From NCBI GenBank assembly GCA_028564675.1, contig JAOVVO010000124.1, positions 62,001 through 126,000 of the forward strand: DNA of 64,000 nucleotides, given 5' to 3'. Positions 36,219 to 48,505 of this stretch are shown one piece after another. The position numbers and the translations under genes are program-made. Within the stretch, counting starts at the first letter, position 1. Each line of letters begins with the position of its first letter. The notes beneath the pieces were generated by a model. The model made no database searches, was not told where the DNA came from, and was given only the letters and a program-made list of their open reading frames with translations. The DNA comes from Onchocerca lupi (taxonomy: Eukaryota > Nematoda > Chromadorea > Rhabditida > Onchocercidae).

Positions 36219-39200
36219 ATGTCAGAAACGAATCGAAATGCTCATTCAATTGAAAATGTCGCATGCAGTCCAACTCCAAGAACTTTCAGAATGAGAAATA
36301 GTCCCCGCAGATCAATTCCAAGGTTTTCCACAAGGTGGAATAATTCATGCAGTTCAATTCCGGATGCTTCTAGAACGAGAAATAGTCTGCGAAGTCCAGT
36401 TCTAAGAATTTCTGGAAGGGAAGGAAATAGCCCGTACAGTTCAATCTCAGAAACTTCTAGAAATGGAAGTGATTCGTGCAGTCCAACTCCAGGAACTTCT
36501 AGAAGAGGAAATAGTCCGGTTCCAGGAAATTCGGAACAGTGGAACAATATGCAGATGCTATATAGCAAAGCAGAACGTACCAAAGAAAGAATGATGGAAT
36601 ATCGAGCAATTTTGCAATGTATAAAAAACTTACGAACAGCGGAAAATGAAAAAAATCGTTCAAAACATAGGATGTTAAAGCAAAAATGTGGAAAATATAA
36701 GCAGCAAATTGCTGAAGAGAAAGTAAGTTTCGATAATATATTAAATGATAGTTTGAATGTGCAAAATGGATTACGAACTATTTAAAAAGTAAATTTAAAT
36801 TACAAGAAATGTAAATTATGAGGAGATATATGTTTAATTTAAATATAACATCTACCTTTAAAAAAAAAAAAAAAAAACTGAATATATTAGAAGTTTAGAA
36901 TCTTTTAGAGATTACATTGAAATAGATTAAATGTAATCTTTAAAAGATTCAAATAGATCATTTCATTGTGATGCATAGATGACTGTTGCTTGCTTTTAGT
37001 TAAAGTAAAAAGTTTTAATTAAAGTTAATGACAAAATTTTCCCTCTTTTTTCGGCCAAACATTAGACAATAAGAATTTCTCTAATATTATGCAAGACAAA
37101 TAATTTCTCAAATATAATGCATGATCTAAAATGCTTCTAATATGATGCAGGACGTATCGTTTGTTGCATCCGATATATTTTCATCTAAATATTAGAAATT
37201 TCTTCTCTTAGGCAAAACATTCTAAAAGTATCAGTGATTGATATTGGATTAGATTAAAAAAGATAGAATCTTTGAATTACAAACATTCAACTTTGAGAGC
37301 AAATTTGAAATATTTAGAGTAACTATTTACAATTTTTTTTTTTTACTTTCAAAAATTAATTGATATATATATAGATAGATGAGCATGCTGTTTATACTTC
37401 TACGGCAATATTTTTCTCTTTCATGTTTCAGAGCCTGAGGGACACTTTGCAAGAATGTTTTTTCGAGTTGGAGAATCAATTTAATAATTCTACCGAACAA
37501 TTAACTGAGTTACAAGTGGAAAATGAACAAAAACGAAGCGAAACGGTTCATTTGCAAAAAATTTTAAAGCAAACATGGGAAATACTGATTCAGGTTAGAA
37601 AACAAGATACAAAGAAGGATCGTATCTGGAATCTTCGAACAAAAAATGCTTTACACGCAAAACGTATTGCTGAAGAAAAACTTCGAGAAGCGCTGGAAAA
37701 ATGCGCGATGGAAACTAAACGTTCCGCTGAATTAGAAGAATCTGAAAAAATGCTAAAAACTTTGATTGAAAAAATGAAATTGGAAATGGAGGAGAAAGAA
37801 CGTTCGTGTAACGATTCCAAAATACGTTTAGCGGTACATAGCGAAGCAGCATCTTTATCATGTCGACAGGTTATTGAAGCAAACAAGAAAATTGCTGAGC
37901 TTGCCTATAAAAACAAGAGGTTATTTTTGCAACTCAAGAATATTCGTTTGGAGCTGCACAATTTCCTACAAGATTTTATCAATATTAAAGCTGGAATAAG
38001 TCAAATTAAATCGAAAAATAAGAAACATGATGAAAGATTGCAACAAATGGATCGAAGATTTAAAACTGAAATGTTGCCATTAATTCAAAGTGATCAGCAA
38101 AAAAATGCTCTTCTTGCACAACATTCAAATCGGATTAACTCGTTACTTTATGAAAATATGAAAGTTAAAAAAGTAGTAGAGGAATTACACGATCAAAGCA
38201 AAAATATGGCCGATATAATTCGTAATAGCGAGGCAGTCCTTCATTCGCAACACCAAGAATTGGGAGTATATGAGATAAATGAAAGAATTCGAGGACGAGA
38301 AATTGGTAAATTACAAAGACAATCTGTAATTACCACAAATCAGACTAACTTGTTGAAAGAGACTGGAAAATTTCAACAATTTACTTATCCCATTTACAAT
38401 TTTGCGGAAATTCGTTATCAGATTGCATGTTTGCTTGACAATATAGATGTAAGTAATTTTTTTTTCTCTGAAAAACTTCCTGTAGAATTGTTTATCATTT
38501 TTATTGCATGTTATTCGAAAGTGATGATTAGAAGCAGATTATTTTTTTAATTTATCCTGTCATCTTCGAAATTGATAAATGAAGGATTTTTTTCTCTTTG
38601 TATTTGACATTTTTGATGATAATCATTGAGATTAATTAATAATTGGAAGTTATGTCTTATATTCTTATTTGAAACTTTCCAGAATGTTCTTGGAGTTATG
38701 CTTCAAGAAAATGCTGAATTTCTGGCAATAGATGGATTGAATTTACAAGCGAGCCAAGTTTCTGCTGCACAAGATGTATTTTCTCTCCTTTTTTCTGAAC
38801 TAAGCAATGATTTTTATAAGTAAAATGTAAAAACTGCTAAAGAGTAATTGTAAAAAATTTTAGATTAGTAGCATTTGGAATGTTTTTTCAAATTTAACAA
38901 ATAAATTTCAAAAATATCTCGTTTTATAATCACATTAAATTCTAAATTTTAAGATGTCAGGTAGAGAATTCTTCAATATTTGGAATATAAGAAAAAAATT
39001 TCCCCTTTCTTAAAATCGAAAACATTCTTGTTCGTTTTTTAAAATATGTATTACTTTCGTTTTGTTTTTTAGCAAAACAACAATCAGAATTCATTAAACC
39101 AAATGCAACAGAATTTCATAACTCTGAATGCGCGTATGTTTTGAATAAACTTGCGCTTATCTGTCTAAGTTAAATTTTGAATACAAAATTTTTCCTTTCA

Positions 39201-39908
39201 ATCTTTGAAGAAAAATTTATGATCAAATTTTTGGTGAAATAAAAGAAGTCAGATAAGTTAGGAAACCGCGAAGAACAGTTTAAATTGTTTGACTTTTTTG
39301 TTCGTAAAATCACCCAGCTTTTTCTAATATTACAAAGATACAATTTGGAAAGGATCAGACTCACATATTGAATAAGTGTTTATCTCTTATATAAATTTTA
39401 TTCATTATAATAATAAGAAAAAGGAATGAATATAAGTTTCAATTTTTTAAATCTAAAATTTATTTAAATTTGTTGCAAAAATTTTAGCTTTTTATGAAGA
39501 AGCGAATGATGAAGCTGAATTGCCGGGACCTTCGAATCAAGATCATAATATTCAACACAATATTCACTTGTATAACGATAATAATGATGAGGTATGATAG
39601 CTAATTCTTTAGAATCTGTCTATATTGAGTTATCAGTCATCACTTCCTATCAGTTATTCTTTTTTGCTTGCTATCACTATTTTTGAGATTTAATCAAGTT
39701 AGAATGATGCTTAAGGAAGCATTAAGATATTATTTGATTTAAAGAAATATTTCATTCACTTCCATTTGAACAATTTGCTTTAATTTCATACATAACTCAA
39801 GTAGAAAAGTGAATAGTATAATGTTATATAATCAGACGTCTTTCTGAAAGCATGAAATTTTTATTAATTTCTTTTTATTACTTTTAGGTGAATATTACAA
39901 TCTGCTAG
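36219..39908 (+). CDS. Unrecognised coiled-coil protein with N-terminal 14-residue repeats
   Basis: No family is recognised; the gene structure is clear. Six exons join in frame: 36219-36722, 37432-38448, 38683-38775, 39073-39133, 39488-39591, 39888-39908. They give 599 residues. Residues 16-100 are six head-to-tail 14-15-residue repeats rich in Ser, Arg, Pro and Asn, for example CSPTPGTSRRGNSP. Residues about 110-480 are charged and heptad-like, with long Glu/Lys/Arg runs and regularly spaced Leu/Ile, so a long coiled coil is expected. Residues about 540-599 form a polar Asn/Asp/His/Glu tail ending NDEVNITIC. There is no signal peptide or membrane segment. Such layouts occur in centrosomal, spindle and synaptonemal-complex proteins, but sequence alone does not choose among them. 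The repeats offer many Ser/Pro phosphorylation sites. The AT-rich 3' flank has no near paralogue in the window. Confidence 0.85.
36264..36518 (+). repeat. 42-bp in-frame coding repeat, six units
   Basis: Each unit encodes 14 residues (one has 15) of the form Cys/Arg/Tyr-Ser-Pro/Ser-x-Pro-x-x-Ser-Arg-x-x-Asn-Ser-Pro. The first and last units share TGCAGTCCAACTCCA at the DNA level, so the array arose by tandem duplication and then diverged. Confidence 0.85.
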
Positions 39909-42900
39909 ACGCGATTTCCTGTTTGGGAACTGCTGCTGCAATCGAAAAATATGCGATTTTTTTTCTTTAGTTAATTTAAACAAGTATGAGAATTTAAGTG
40001 ATTAGGTGTTATCTAAAAATGTATTTTGCGATTTTTTGTTCATTGTTTTCTAACGTTTTTTAATTACTTGCTTCTTCTTTTTCTAAATTATTTTAATTTT
40101 ATTTTTGTTTTCAAGCTCATAAATTATCAGAAGAATTATTCTTTTTCCGATAAATGAAGGCGTAATAAGTGGTAAGAGGTATAGAAGACTAGCATCAAAA
40201 TATGTCAGTTGAAGTTTTTTTTTTTTGTTTAGAAATTTTAATAATCAAAAAAGAAGAATATTTTCTTCTTTTTCGATTAATTTCAATAAATAATATTCAA
40301 ATAATTTATTCATTTTTTTGATTGCTTCTTGATTATTTTCTAATCCTTGTTTTTTTTTTTTTTTTTTCTTAAAGTGAAAAAATTTAAAGTTTTTTCTTTT
40401 TTCTGTTTTTACTTGATTGTTGCGATCAGCGGAAGTACGATTTTTTGGCCTTTTGAATTGATTTCAATAAATAATGTTCAAATAATCTAGCGAGATATTT
40501 ATTTGTTTTGTTGATTGTTTTCTATTCCTATTAATTTTTTTCGAAATTAATTTTAATGAAGAAATGTCAACAAAATAGTTTTTTCTTTGAACTTTTTTTT
40601 AATTTTCGGAAGTCTCAGTTCAATTATTTAATCGATATGAGATTAGATTCACTAAAAAAAAAAATGAAAAAATTCATTTTCCTATATTTATCCTTTTCTG
40701 AAAGTGTATTGTATATGTGGTTGTTCTTTATTTTTATTTCTGTTTATTTGTTAAATATAAAAATAATATTTGTACGAATAAACTTTTTTATTCTTTTAAT
40801 TTTCACAAGTTAAACTATAAGTTATGGCAAAATTACGAATTATTTTCAATTTACGATGACAAAAGAAAATAAATAAATTTCGACAGCATCATTTTATTTC
40901 GGCCATTGCATTTGACTTAAAAGTCTTGCATAAAATAACTGAAATGTATTTCATTAGATATTTTCAGAAATTTAAAAACTGAAAACTTCAGGTAAAAAGC
41001 AAGAGATAACTAAAAAATGAAGAATTAATGCAACGAATGACAGCTGTAGTTTGAGCTAAATGCATTGAAAAAAGCGGAGAAGATTTTCGAAAGGGTTGAA
41101 ATTTTTAAAACTTCAAATCAACATTTCAATCTTTCTATTCTCACTGTAGCTTTTTTATTTTTTTATTTTTATTTTTTTTTCTTTTTTTTTTTTTTTTTTT
41201 TGAAAAAAGCTGTTTTTAATTTCTTCTTTCAGCTTTTGCTATTTATCTTAATCGATATGTTTTATTTCCGTTTTCTTTCATTAATTTTTTGCAATAAATA
41301 CTGGATGATTTTGCATAGTGCAGTGATTGAAAGATTTATTAAATATATGAATAATAATTCAGAAAGATTAAATTCTTGAAATAATTCTAAGAAAAAATTT
41401 GAATATATTTTGTTTTTTTTTTTTTTGAGCTACGAAATTATTCTAGTTTCAACTGCTGCAAAATAGTAATTTTAGCAAAGTTTCGAATTTAGCATGTCCG
41501 ATAATTTGACATTTTACTATTTTTTCTTTTTTATCGTACTCTATTCACACTTTAACTTACATTAGCATTTCATGTATTTGCAAGTTCAAATATATATAAC
41601 TTTTGTTGAATGCAATAGTTATATAAATTTTTGAATTAAAAATAAAAGAATTAAATTTAGGTGGGTGAATTTGATTTTTACAAATGAAAATACACTTATA
41701 TCGATCCATTTTACTGGTCAAATTTTTCATTAGCAATTGATACTTCATATAGTTTAATTTTTTCCAATATTTTTAAAAAATCCGAGTTATATATTTTAAT
41801 TTAGCTTTAGGCTGTTAGGCAACGTGTAAATATGAAAGTGAAAATTAAGCCAAAATTAAATAGTATAAAAAATTGAAGCATTTTAGTAATTTTATAAAAT
41901 ATGTGCTATTTAAGCAAAAAATAATAAAAATTTGTCGTTTTTGATGATTCTGGGAATATATTCTGGGAAAATCAAAATAATATATCTCGCAAAAATCAAA
42001 ACCGATATATCTCGGGGGAGTTTTTGTAAGTTCCAATTTTTATCTCGAAAACAAAAAATGGTTAAAATTAAAACGAAAATAATAAATTTATAAGAAAACT
42101 AATGCTGAAATATGATTTATTCTAGGGAAAATATTTCTTCCGCAAACAAAAGAAAAATCTAAATTCTTTAATAAATTATTGTCTGTTTTTCTATTTATCA
42201 TGAAACTTCAATATTTTTCAATATTTAAGTTTATTTTTTCCTAAATATTTCTTTCTTTTTCTTCTTTTCTTTTTTCCTTTTGAGGATCAATATTTTAAAG
42301 TTCAATTTAATCATACACAATTCAGTCCAGAAAGAATATTAACTTTTTTTCCTCCTTGTCTTACACACAACAACAAAATTATCTGATCAGTAATATTATT
42401 AGCATTATTGAAAGTTTTTTGATTATAAATTGAAATTTTGGAAATTTTCAATTAAAATTTTTTTTTGATAATAAATTGAAATTCTGGATGTTTCCAATTT
42501 TTTTCATTAATTCATATTTCCTTTCTCCGTTTTTTTTTTTTCTTTTAATATAATATTTTAAATACATTTTTTAAAATGCGAATTTTTTTCGAATAAAAGG
42601 AAGAAATTACTAAATGTATAAAATGACATGTGTTAGTTAATAAATCTTTTTATAGTCGAAATTTTTCCACAACTGAAAATTAAATTTTCAAATGATAATT
42701 TAGAAAATTTTTTTAATTAAGGAAAAAAATGAAAATTCCCTTCCCATCACTTTATTTTAAAGAAAAGAAAGAGAAATAAGCTTTTTTTTTTTCAAAATTT
42801 ATTACATTTTTATAAATGTAACGCAGACATTTCTTCTCATTCATTTATCATTTCTTTTCTAATTCAACTATATCTCTATGTATTTTGTTTAAATATTCGT

Positions 42901-44712
42901 GCAAAAAAAAAAATTAGAATTTAAAAAATTAAATATTAAGTTTAAAATAATAATAATAACCAAGTTTCTAGCGAAATAATTTCGAAATTGAAATAACTTT
43001 TAAGTAATTCCTTCAATAATTTCGAAAACTTTTATTGAAAAAAATAGCAAGAAAAATATTTAATTTAATTTCTATCAATGCAGTTTCAGCATACGTGTTA
43101 TTAATGATTATTCAATTAAGTATAATAATTACTCATCTCATAAATGACATGTACGTTAAAGACATAAGTCATGTCAACAATTTTTGTACATATCATAATG
43201 TCAAATTATAGTCAAACAAACAATTGTACTTACCTGAATAATTAGGAAATAAGATGAGAAGAGGTAAATTTCCTCCTGTCAAATGAATGAAATGAATAAT
43301 AATTAATAACATGTATATTAGACATTTAAATCAATCGTATCAATAAGTGCTGAACAAATCATTCGTTGTCGAATTATAGGCGAATAATTAAATTACTTAA
43401 TTAGCGAATACAGGTAATAAAAGTAGTGAATGAATTGAATCTATAGAGTGATCAATTCAGAAAAGACTAAAATTTGATATTGGCCAGATGTTGATGACAT
43501 TTCAATAGTTTGAAAAATATTCGTTGCTTAATAGAATTAATGACCAACAATAGTTTATCATTAATTATAGTTTGTGATAATTAAATTAACGATTTAATGA
43601 GCTGAAGAAAAAAAGAACGAAATACATCTTTTATAATTAGCATGCTATAAATACTGCAATAGACTTTTATGATAATTGGAAAAAAGAATTTTTTTCTTCT
43701 TGTTTTCATATCAAATTAATTAAAATATACAAAATTTTACATTATTATATTATTAATTCAAACATATTGAAATGGGTAATTAGCAGCAGTCAAAATTGAT
43801 TAATAAGTATTCGAGTAATTGGATAATTGGAAATCGTTGAAAGAGTGTTTATTTAACTTCAGTTGAATTATTATTCCGTTATTTACTATTTCATAAATTA
43901 AGTAACGTTTCTTTTGGGAAGAGAATAAAAATAGGTGCACTATCTTAATAAAAATTAAATTAAAATTAAACTTAATACTACAAAAATTGAAGACTAAAAA
44001 GTTTACTTGAATAAATGATTGTTTATTTTTTAGATAAGCCTGATAAACTTGTTATCAGATTTATTTGATATTAATTTAATGAAATTATGATAAACTACAT
44101 TTGATCAAAATTTCTAATAAATGTCAGATGCTATCAATATAAATTAGTTAGGGAAAGGAAAATTTCTCTCATCATATGAATTAAATTCTTAGAAAAAACA
44201 TGAAATTTCAGGAATATTTCGAAGTTAAACAAACGAAGAATTAAAGAATTTGATTTGCTAATTCGTGTTTATCATATATTTATAATTTTATAAAAAGTTC
44301 ATTTTGCTCAATTAGCAAAGTCATTTTGAAATTTAATATTAATTAATTAATTGTTAAATTTGGCATGAAATGAATTCTGTTAAAAATATACTAATAATTT
44401 GACGAAAGTTTATTTCTAGATTAAAATGATATGGAGTAATTACTCCAGAAAAAAAATCCTTATTAATTGATCTAATTTTTATAGCATTTAATTACCAAGC
44501 AAAAATAATTCCTCTTATACTAAATTTTATTTGTTATAAATCATGAAGTTTATTTCGGTTGATTATCATTTTTCTACTTTTAAATAGTAAATCAATTAAA
44601 ATAAACTATTAAGTAAATCAAAGAATCTTTATTAATATATTTATAATAATAAAAGTGTAGTAATTTTATTATTGCAATATCTTTATTTAAATTCAAATGA
44701 ATATATATATAC
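39909..44712. other. AT-desert between two genes
   Basis: The region contains the 3' UTR of the coiled-coil gene and about 4.5 kb of very AT-rich DNA with poly-T runs up to about 20 bases (41170-41203). Open frames at about 40556 and 41065 encode mainly Phe, Leu, Ile and Lys and lack splice context. No GC-richer island that could be an exon was seen on either strand. Confidence 0.6.
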
Positions 44713-44725
44713 ATATATTTTTTAG
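44713..44725 (+). promoter_or_regulatory. Likely spliced-leader acceptor of the membrane-protein gene
   Basis: TATATTTTTTAG stands 17 bases before the ATG at 44743, preceded by an (AT)n tract. No upstream donor is evident. Confidence 0.5.
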
Positions 44726-44742
44726 AATAAATTAGACTAGCA

Positions 44743-47700
44743 ATGATTTGGCGATTAATTCAAATATTTTATATTTTCTCAACATTTACAACAATTGATG
44801 GACAAACAAACGGTTTACCTGAATTTGATGATCCAACAAATCAAGGTAAAACATGATAATATTTGAATTATTTGTTTTAAAGTTTAAAATATATTGAATT
44901 ATTAAGTGAACTAAAACATTCTTAGTAATATCTGGAAAATTTACCTTATCTTTTCAGGTATTTTTTTTTACATAAGTTTTATATTTTTTCATATCTGAAT
45001 GATTCAATTATTTATCAAATCTGAGAAAGAATGCAATCATTGAAATGGTCACTAATTTGAACATTTTAATAATATTTAATATGATCTAATAGGGATAATA
45101 TTAATCTTAATCATATATCTTATAATGTAATTAAATAATCAAATCATGCTTAATTATTGCAAGAACTAATTAGGATTGAAAAAAAAAAAAAAGGTTCTAG
45201 AATTGACACTTTTGGATTGGTCATCCGGTATTCGAATATTTTACTGCACCGATGCACCATTAGAAATTCTTGTGGAACCATTTAAACGAGCATTGATACG
45301 ATCATTAAATACATTTTGCAAAAATGCTACCGCATGTCGTCTTGTTAAATCGTTTGTTTTTATTTTTTTTTCTTTTTTTTTCTTTTAATTTAAAATTTTT
45401 GCAATATAATTAATATTAATTAAAATAATTGCATTACAATTAAAATAAGACTAAAGTAAATTATTCAAAAATATACTCATAAAATCGGAATATTTCAATA
45501 TAGAATTCATTTTTTTTTTAATGATTTATTAAATTTTATCATGATAATTTGATTCATTTCCTTTTCTCCTTCCTTTTTTTTTTCGCTCTATTGCTTAAGA
45601 AGAGGTTAATTATTGAATATAAAATGGAATGAAATTGTTTTTAAATATAAGTGAATGACAAATTTTTGAAGGAATAAAAATAAAAAAAGTTAAAAGAAAA
45701 GGACAAAAATAAAAATTTGAAGAAATAAAAATGAAAAGAAAAATGGAAAAGAAGAAAAATTTTTTCTATCTTAATATTAAGAGTGATAATTTTTTACTAA
45801 TTAGAATAAGAAAAATAGCTTAGCATTCATAGCTATGATTAATTTTCTTTTAGTATCAAAAAAAGAAGAGATAAGCTGGAGGGAAAAAAAAGAATAGAAG
45901 AAAAATTGAAATTGAAATTTCATGAAAATTTAAGCTATGGGAGCGAGTCAGTTTTGAAATTTCTGCGTAAAGCATTTGAAACAGAAAAGAGAATGGTCTT
46001 TATTTCTCTAATTCATTATTTTCGAAAAACCACTGACTGCTTCGTGCAGTTATTTGACATGAACCTTCCCTCGTTGTATCCCCCCCAGGAAGTGATGAAG
46101 AGCCTAATCCATTCTCAGAGTTTCTAATTCCTCGAACATGCTATGTGGTTATGCATGCGTCCCCGCTTGCTACCGAGTACTTCGGCGGTTTTTGCGGGAA
46201 ACCCGAAAGTTCGGTTTGTGAAGCGCAAGATGAACTTAAGGCTCTGATCCTGTACATCAGTCTTGTTCTGATAGATTTGGTTGGTACGGTGTCGGTCAGT
46301 TTACCTGAGTCTGATGGTGAGTAATGCTAATAGTGAAAAGCACTGACAACGACACTGGTAACTATTATTTGTGAATAAATTTATTAAAATTTCATTATAT
46401 TTTACCAAGTCTTATCTTATTATCGACTTTTTTTAAGATGAGAGAAAAAATTTACCCAATATTGATACGGTTCAGAATATCTTTTAAATTATTGGTTAAG
46501 TGTATCATCCCGATAAGTTTGTTTTTTCGATTATTGATCAGTTTACCTAATTTTATTCAATTCTGGCATTGAATAATGCTAATAATGAAGAATACTGATA
46601 ATAATGCTGATAATTATTATTTGAATAAACTTCCCAAAATTTCACCTTTCACCAAATTCTGACTACTCTAGTCATTATCTGAAATGAGAGGGGGGAAAAA
46701 ACGGTACAGAATATCATTTAAACACGGATTGCATTGGTTGAATGAACTATCCGATAGATTTATTTATTCCATTAACAATTAATTTACCTAATCTTATTCA
46801 ATTTTAATATTGATCAGAATCAATAATGAGGAATACTGATAACGATATTGATAATTATTATTTTAAATAAATTTATTAAAATTTTACCATCTTTTATCAA
46901 AATTTATCCTATTATCGACATTTTCTGAATTGCGAGAGGAAAATAAATCTATTGTAATAGTAATATTGATAAAATAAATAATCTATTGTAAAATCTACTG
47001 AAAATAAATTTACTGTAATATTGGTATATTAGTATAGAGTATCATTTAAACCGGATTATGTTGTTTTGCTTGATGGATATCCGAAACATCATTACGGTGC
47101 TGTGCAATTTCGATTTGTTATTGTTTTACCACCCAATGCTGAATCATTGGATCGCTCACGGAAACCATTTCTTACAAGAGAAATTCTTTCAAGTAATTTT
47201 TACTTTTCTGAAATATTTAACTTCGCGAAAAAATTTTTAAAAAAAATGGAAAGAAGTAAGTTCAAAATTGAAATTTAATAAGTTGTAAAATTAAAAATCT
47301 TTTTCTGTTAAATTTTTCATTTCTACATTCATTATTCATTGTGATATATCATATTTAAAATTTATAAAATTTTTACGGTATTTTAATTCGATTTAAAAAC
47401 TAGATTTTCTGAATACATCAATCAAGGAATTTGAGCGAAGATTTGGTTGGAAAGTAAGCAGCTATGAGCGATTCCCGAAATTTGACTCAGTAACAGAATT
47501 TATGAATATGGCTCTGATTCCTATTGGATTCATCCTTCTAATACTAATGCTTTTACTTGCTTATTGGTCTTCTACAATTAGGTAAACTAACTTCTAAAAT
47601 ATTTCACTTTAAGTGTGCAGTAATATTTCTGAAATTAAATTTCATAATTTCGAAGCATCGTATCAAATTTTTAAATTGAATTTTTCACAGTGCTCTAATT

Positions 47701-48464
47701 ATTTATTCTTTGATCTTAGTTTATTGCTCTTTGATTTAAATTAAATCTCCGAAATTATTCAAAAGAATAACATGCTTTAGAGATTAATAGAGAATATTAT
47801 TAAATAAATAATGAATTTACAGTCGTTCAAGTGGTAGTAGTGATGCATGGTTTATTATTGGAACAACCGGCGGTAAAAGTATGGCTATGAAGTAAGCTTT
47901 AATTTTTTGAAATTTTGATAAAAACAATAAATCTAGTAGTTATTTATAATGAAAAGAATTGAGTAATCAAGAATTAGTTCGAGATAGCACACAAATTTTC
48001 GTTCAGTTTAAAGCTATCAGATTTTATTATAAATGCAAAAGTTTTTTTGAACTATTTTTCATATTATTTTGTTTCTGAATTATAGAAGAACGTTAAAAAT
48101 TATTGAAAAGCAAAAAGTTTTATTTGCTGAAAAGAATCACGAGCAGGAATCGTGCTACAATAAACTTCCAAAGTTTTCAATTCAATCAATTTCCGAAGCA
48201 TCGAATGTGGAAGAATATGAATCAAATAAAGATATTGATAAATCCACGAAGGAAATTATCGAATCAAGAAATAAGTATTGAATTTAAATGATTTTAAATA
48301 TGATTTGTCGATTATCGAATTATATTGCATATTAAGTTTATCTTGCAGATCATTCTTCTTATTTGTTTCAGCTTTAAATTTTAAATTTCAGATAAAATTG
48401 ATATCGATTTCAATATGTATGAAATATATTACATATATAAGATACAAAAAATTCTATAATATGC

Positions 48465-48505
<41 letters not shown>

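Larger units (their letters stand above)
45352..47037 (+). other. Intron with decayed tandem duplication and a GC-rich island
   Basis: The first part is AT-rich with A-rich repeats (GAAAAGAAAAATGGAAAAG). From 46089 to 46316 there is a GC-richer open stretch, and from 46297 to the end there are tandem copies of a unit of about 242 bases. Both are listed separately. Confidence 0.7.

Noticed and set aside
41065..41379. 104-codon open frame in the AT desert
   Set aside because: It is mostly Phe, Leu and Tyr from a poly-T run, with no splice or trans-splice context.
46089..46316. GC-rich island as a structured non-coding RNA or bacterial insertion
   Set aside because: Short stems such as GCGGGAAACCCG are present, but no known RNA fold was recognised, and no bacterial gene could be named. 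It is kept as a relic-exon candidate instead.
47058..47240. Alternative frame of the membrane-protein exon 3 (60 codons)
   Set aside because: The chosen frame (FRFVIVLPPNAESL) connects in phase to the next exon and the membrane helix; this one does not.
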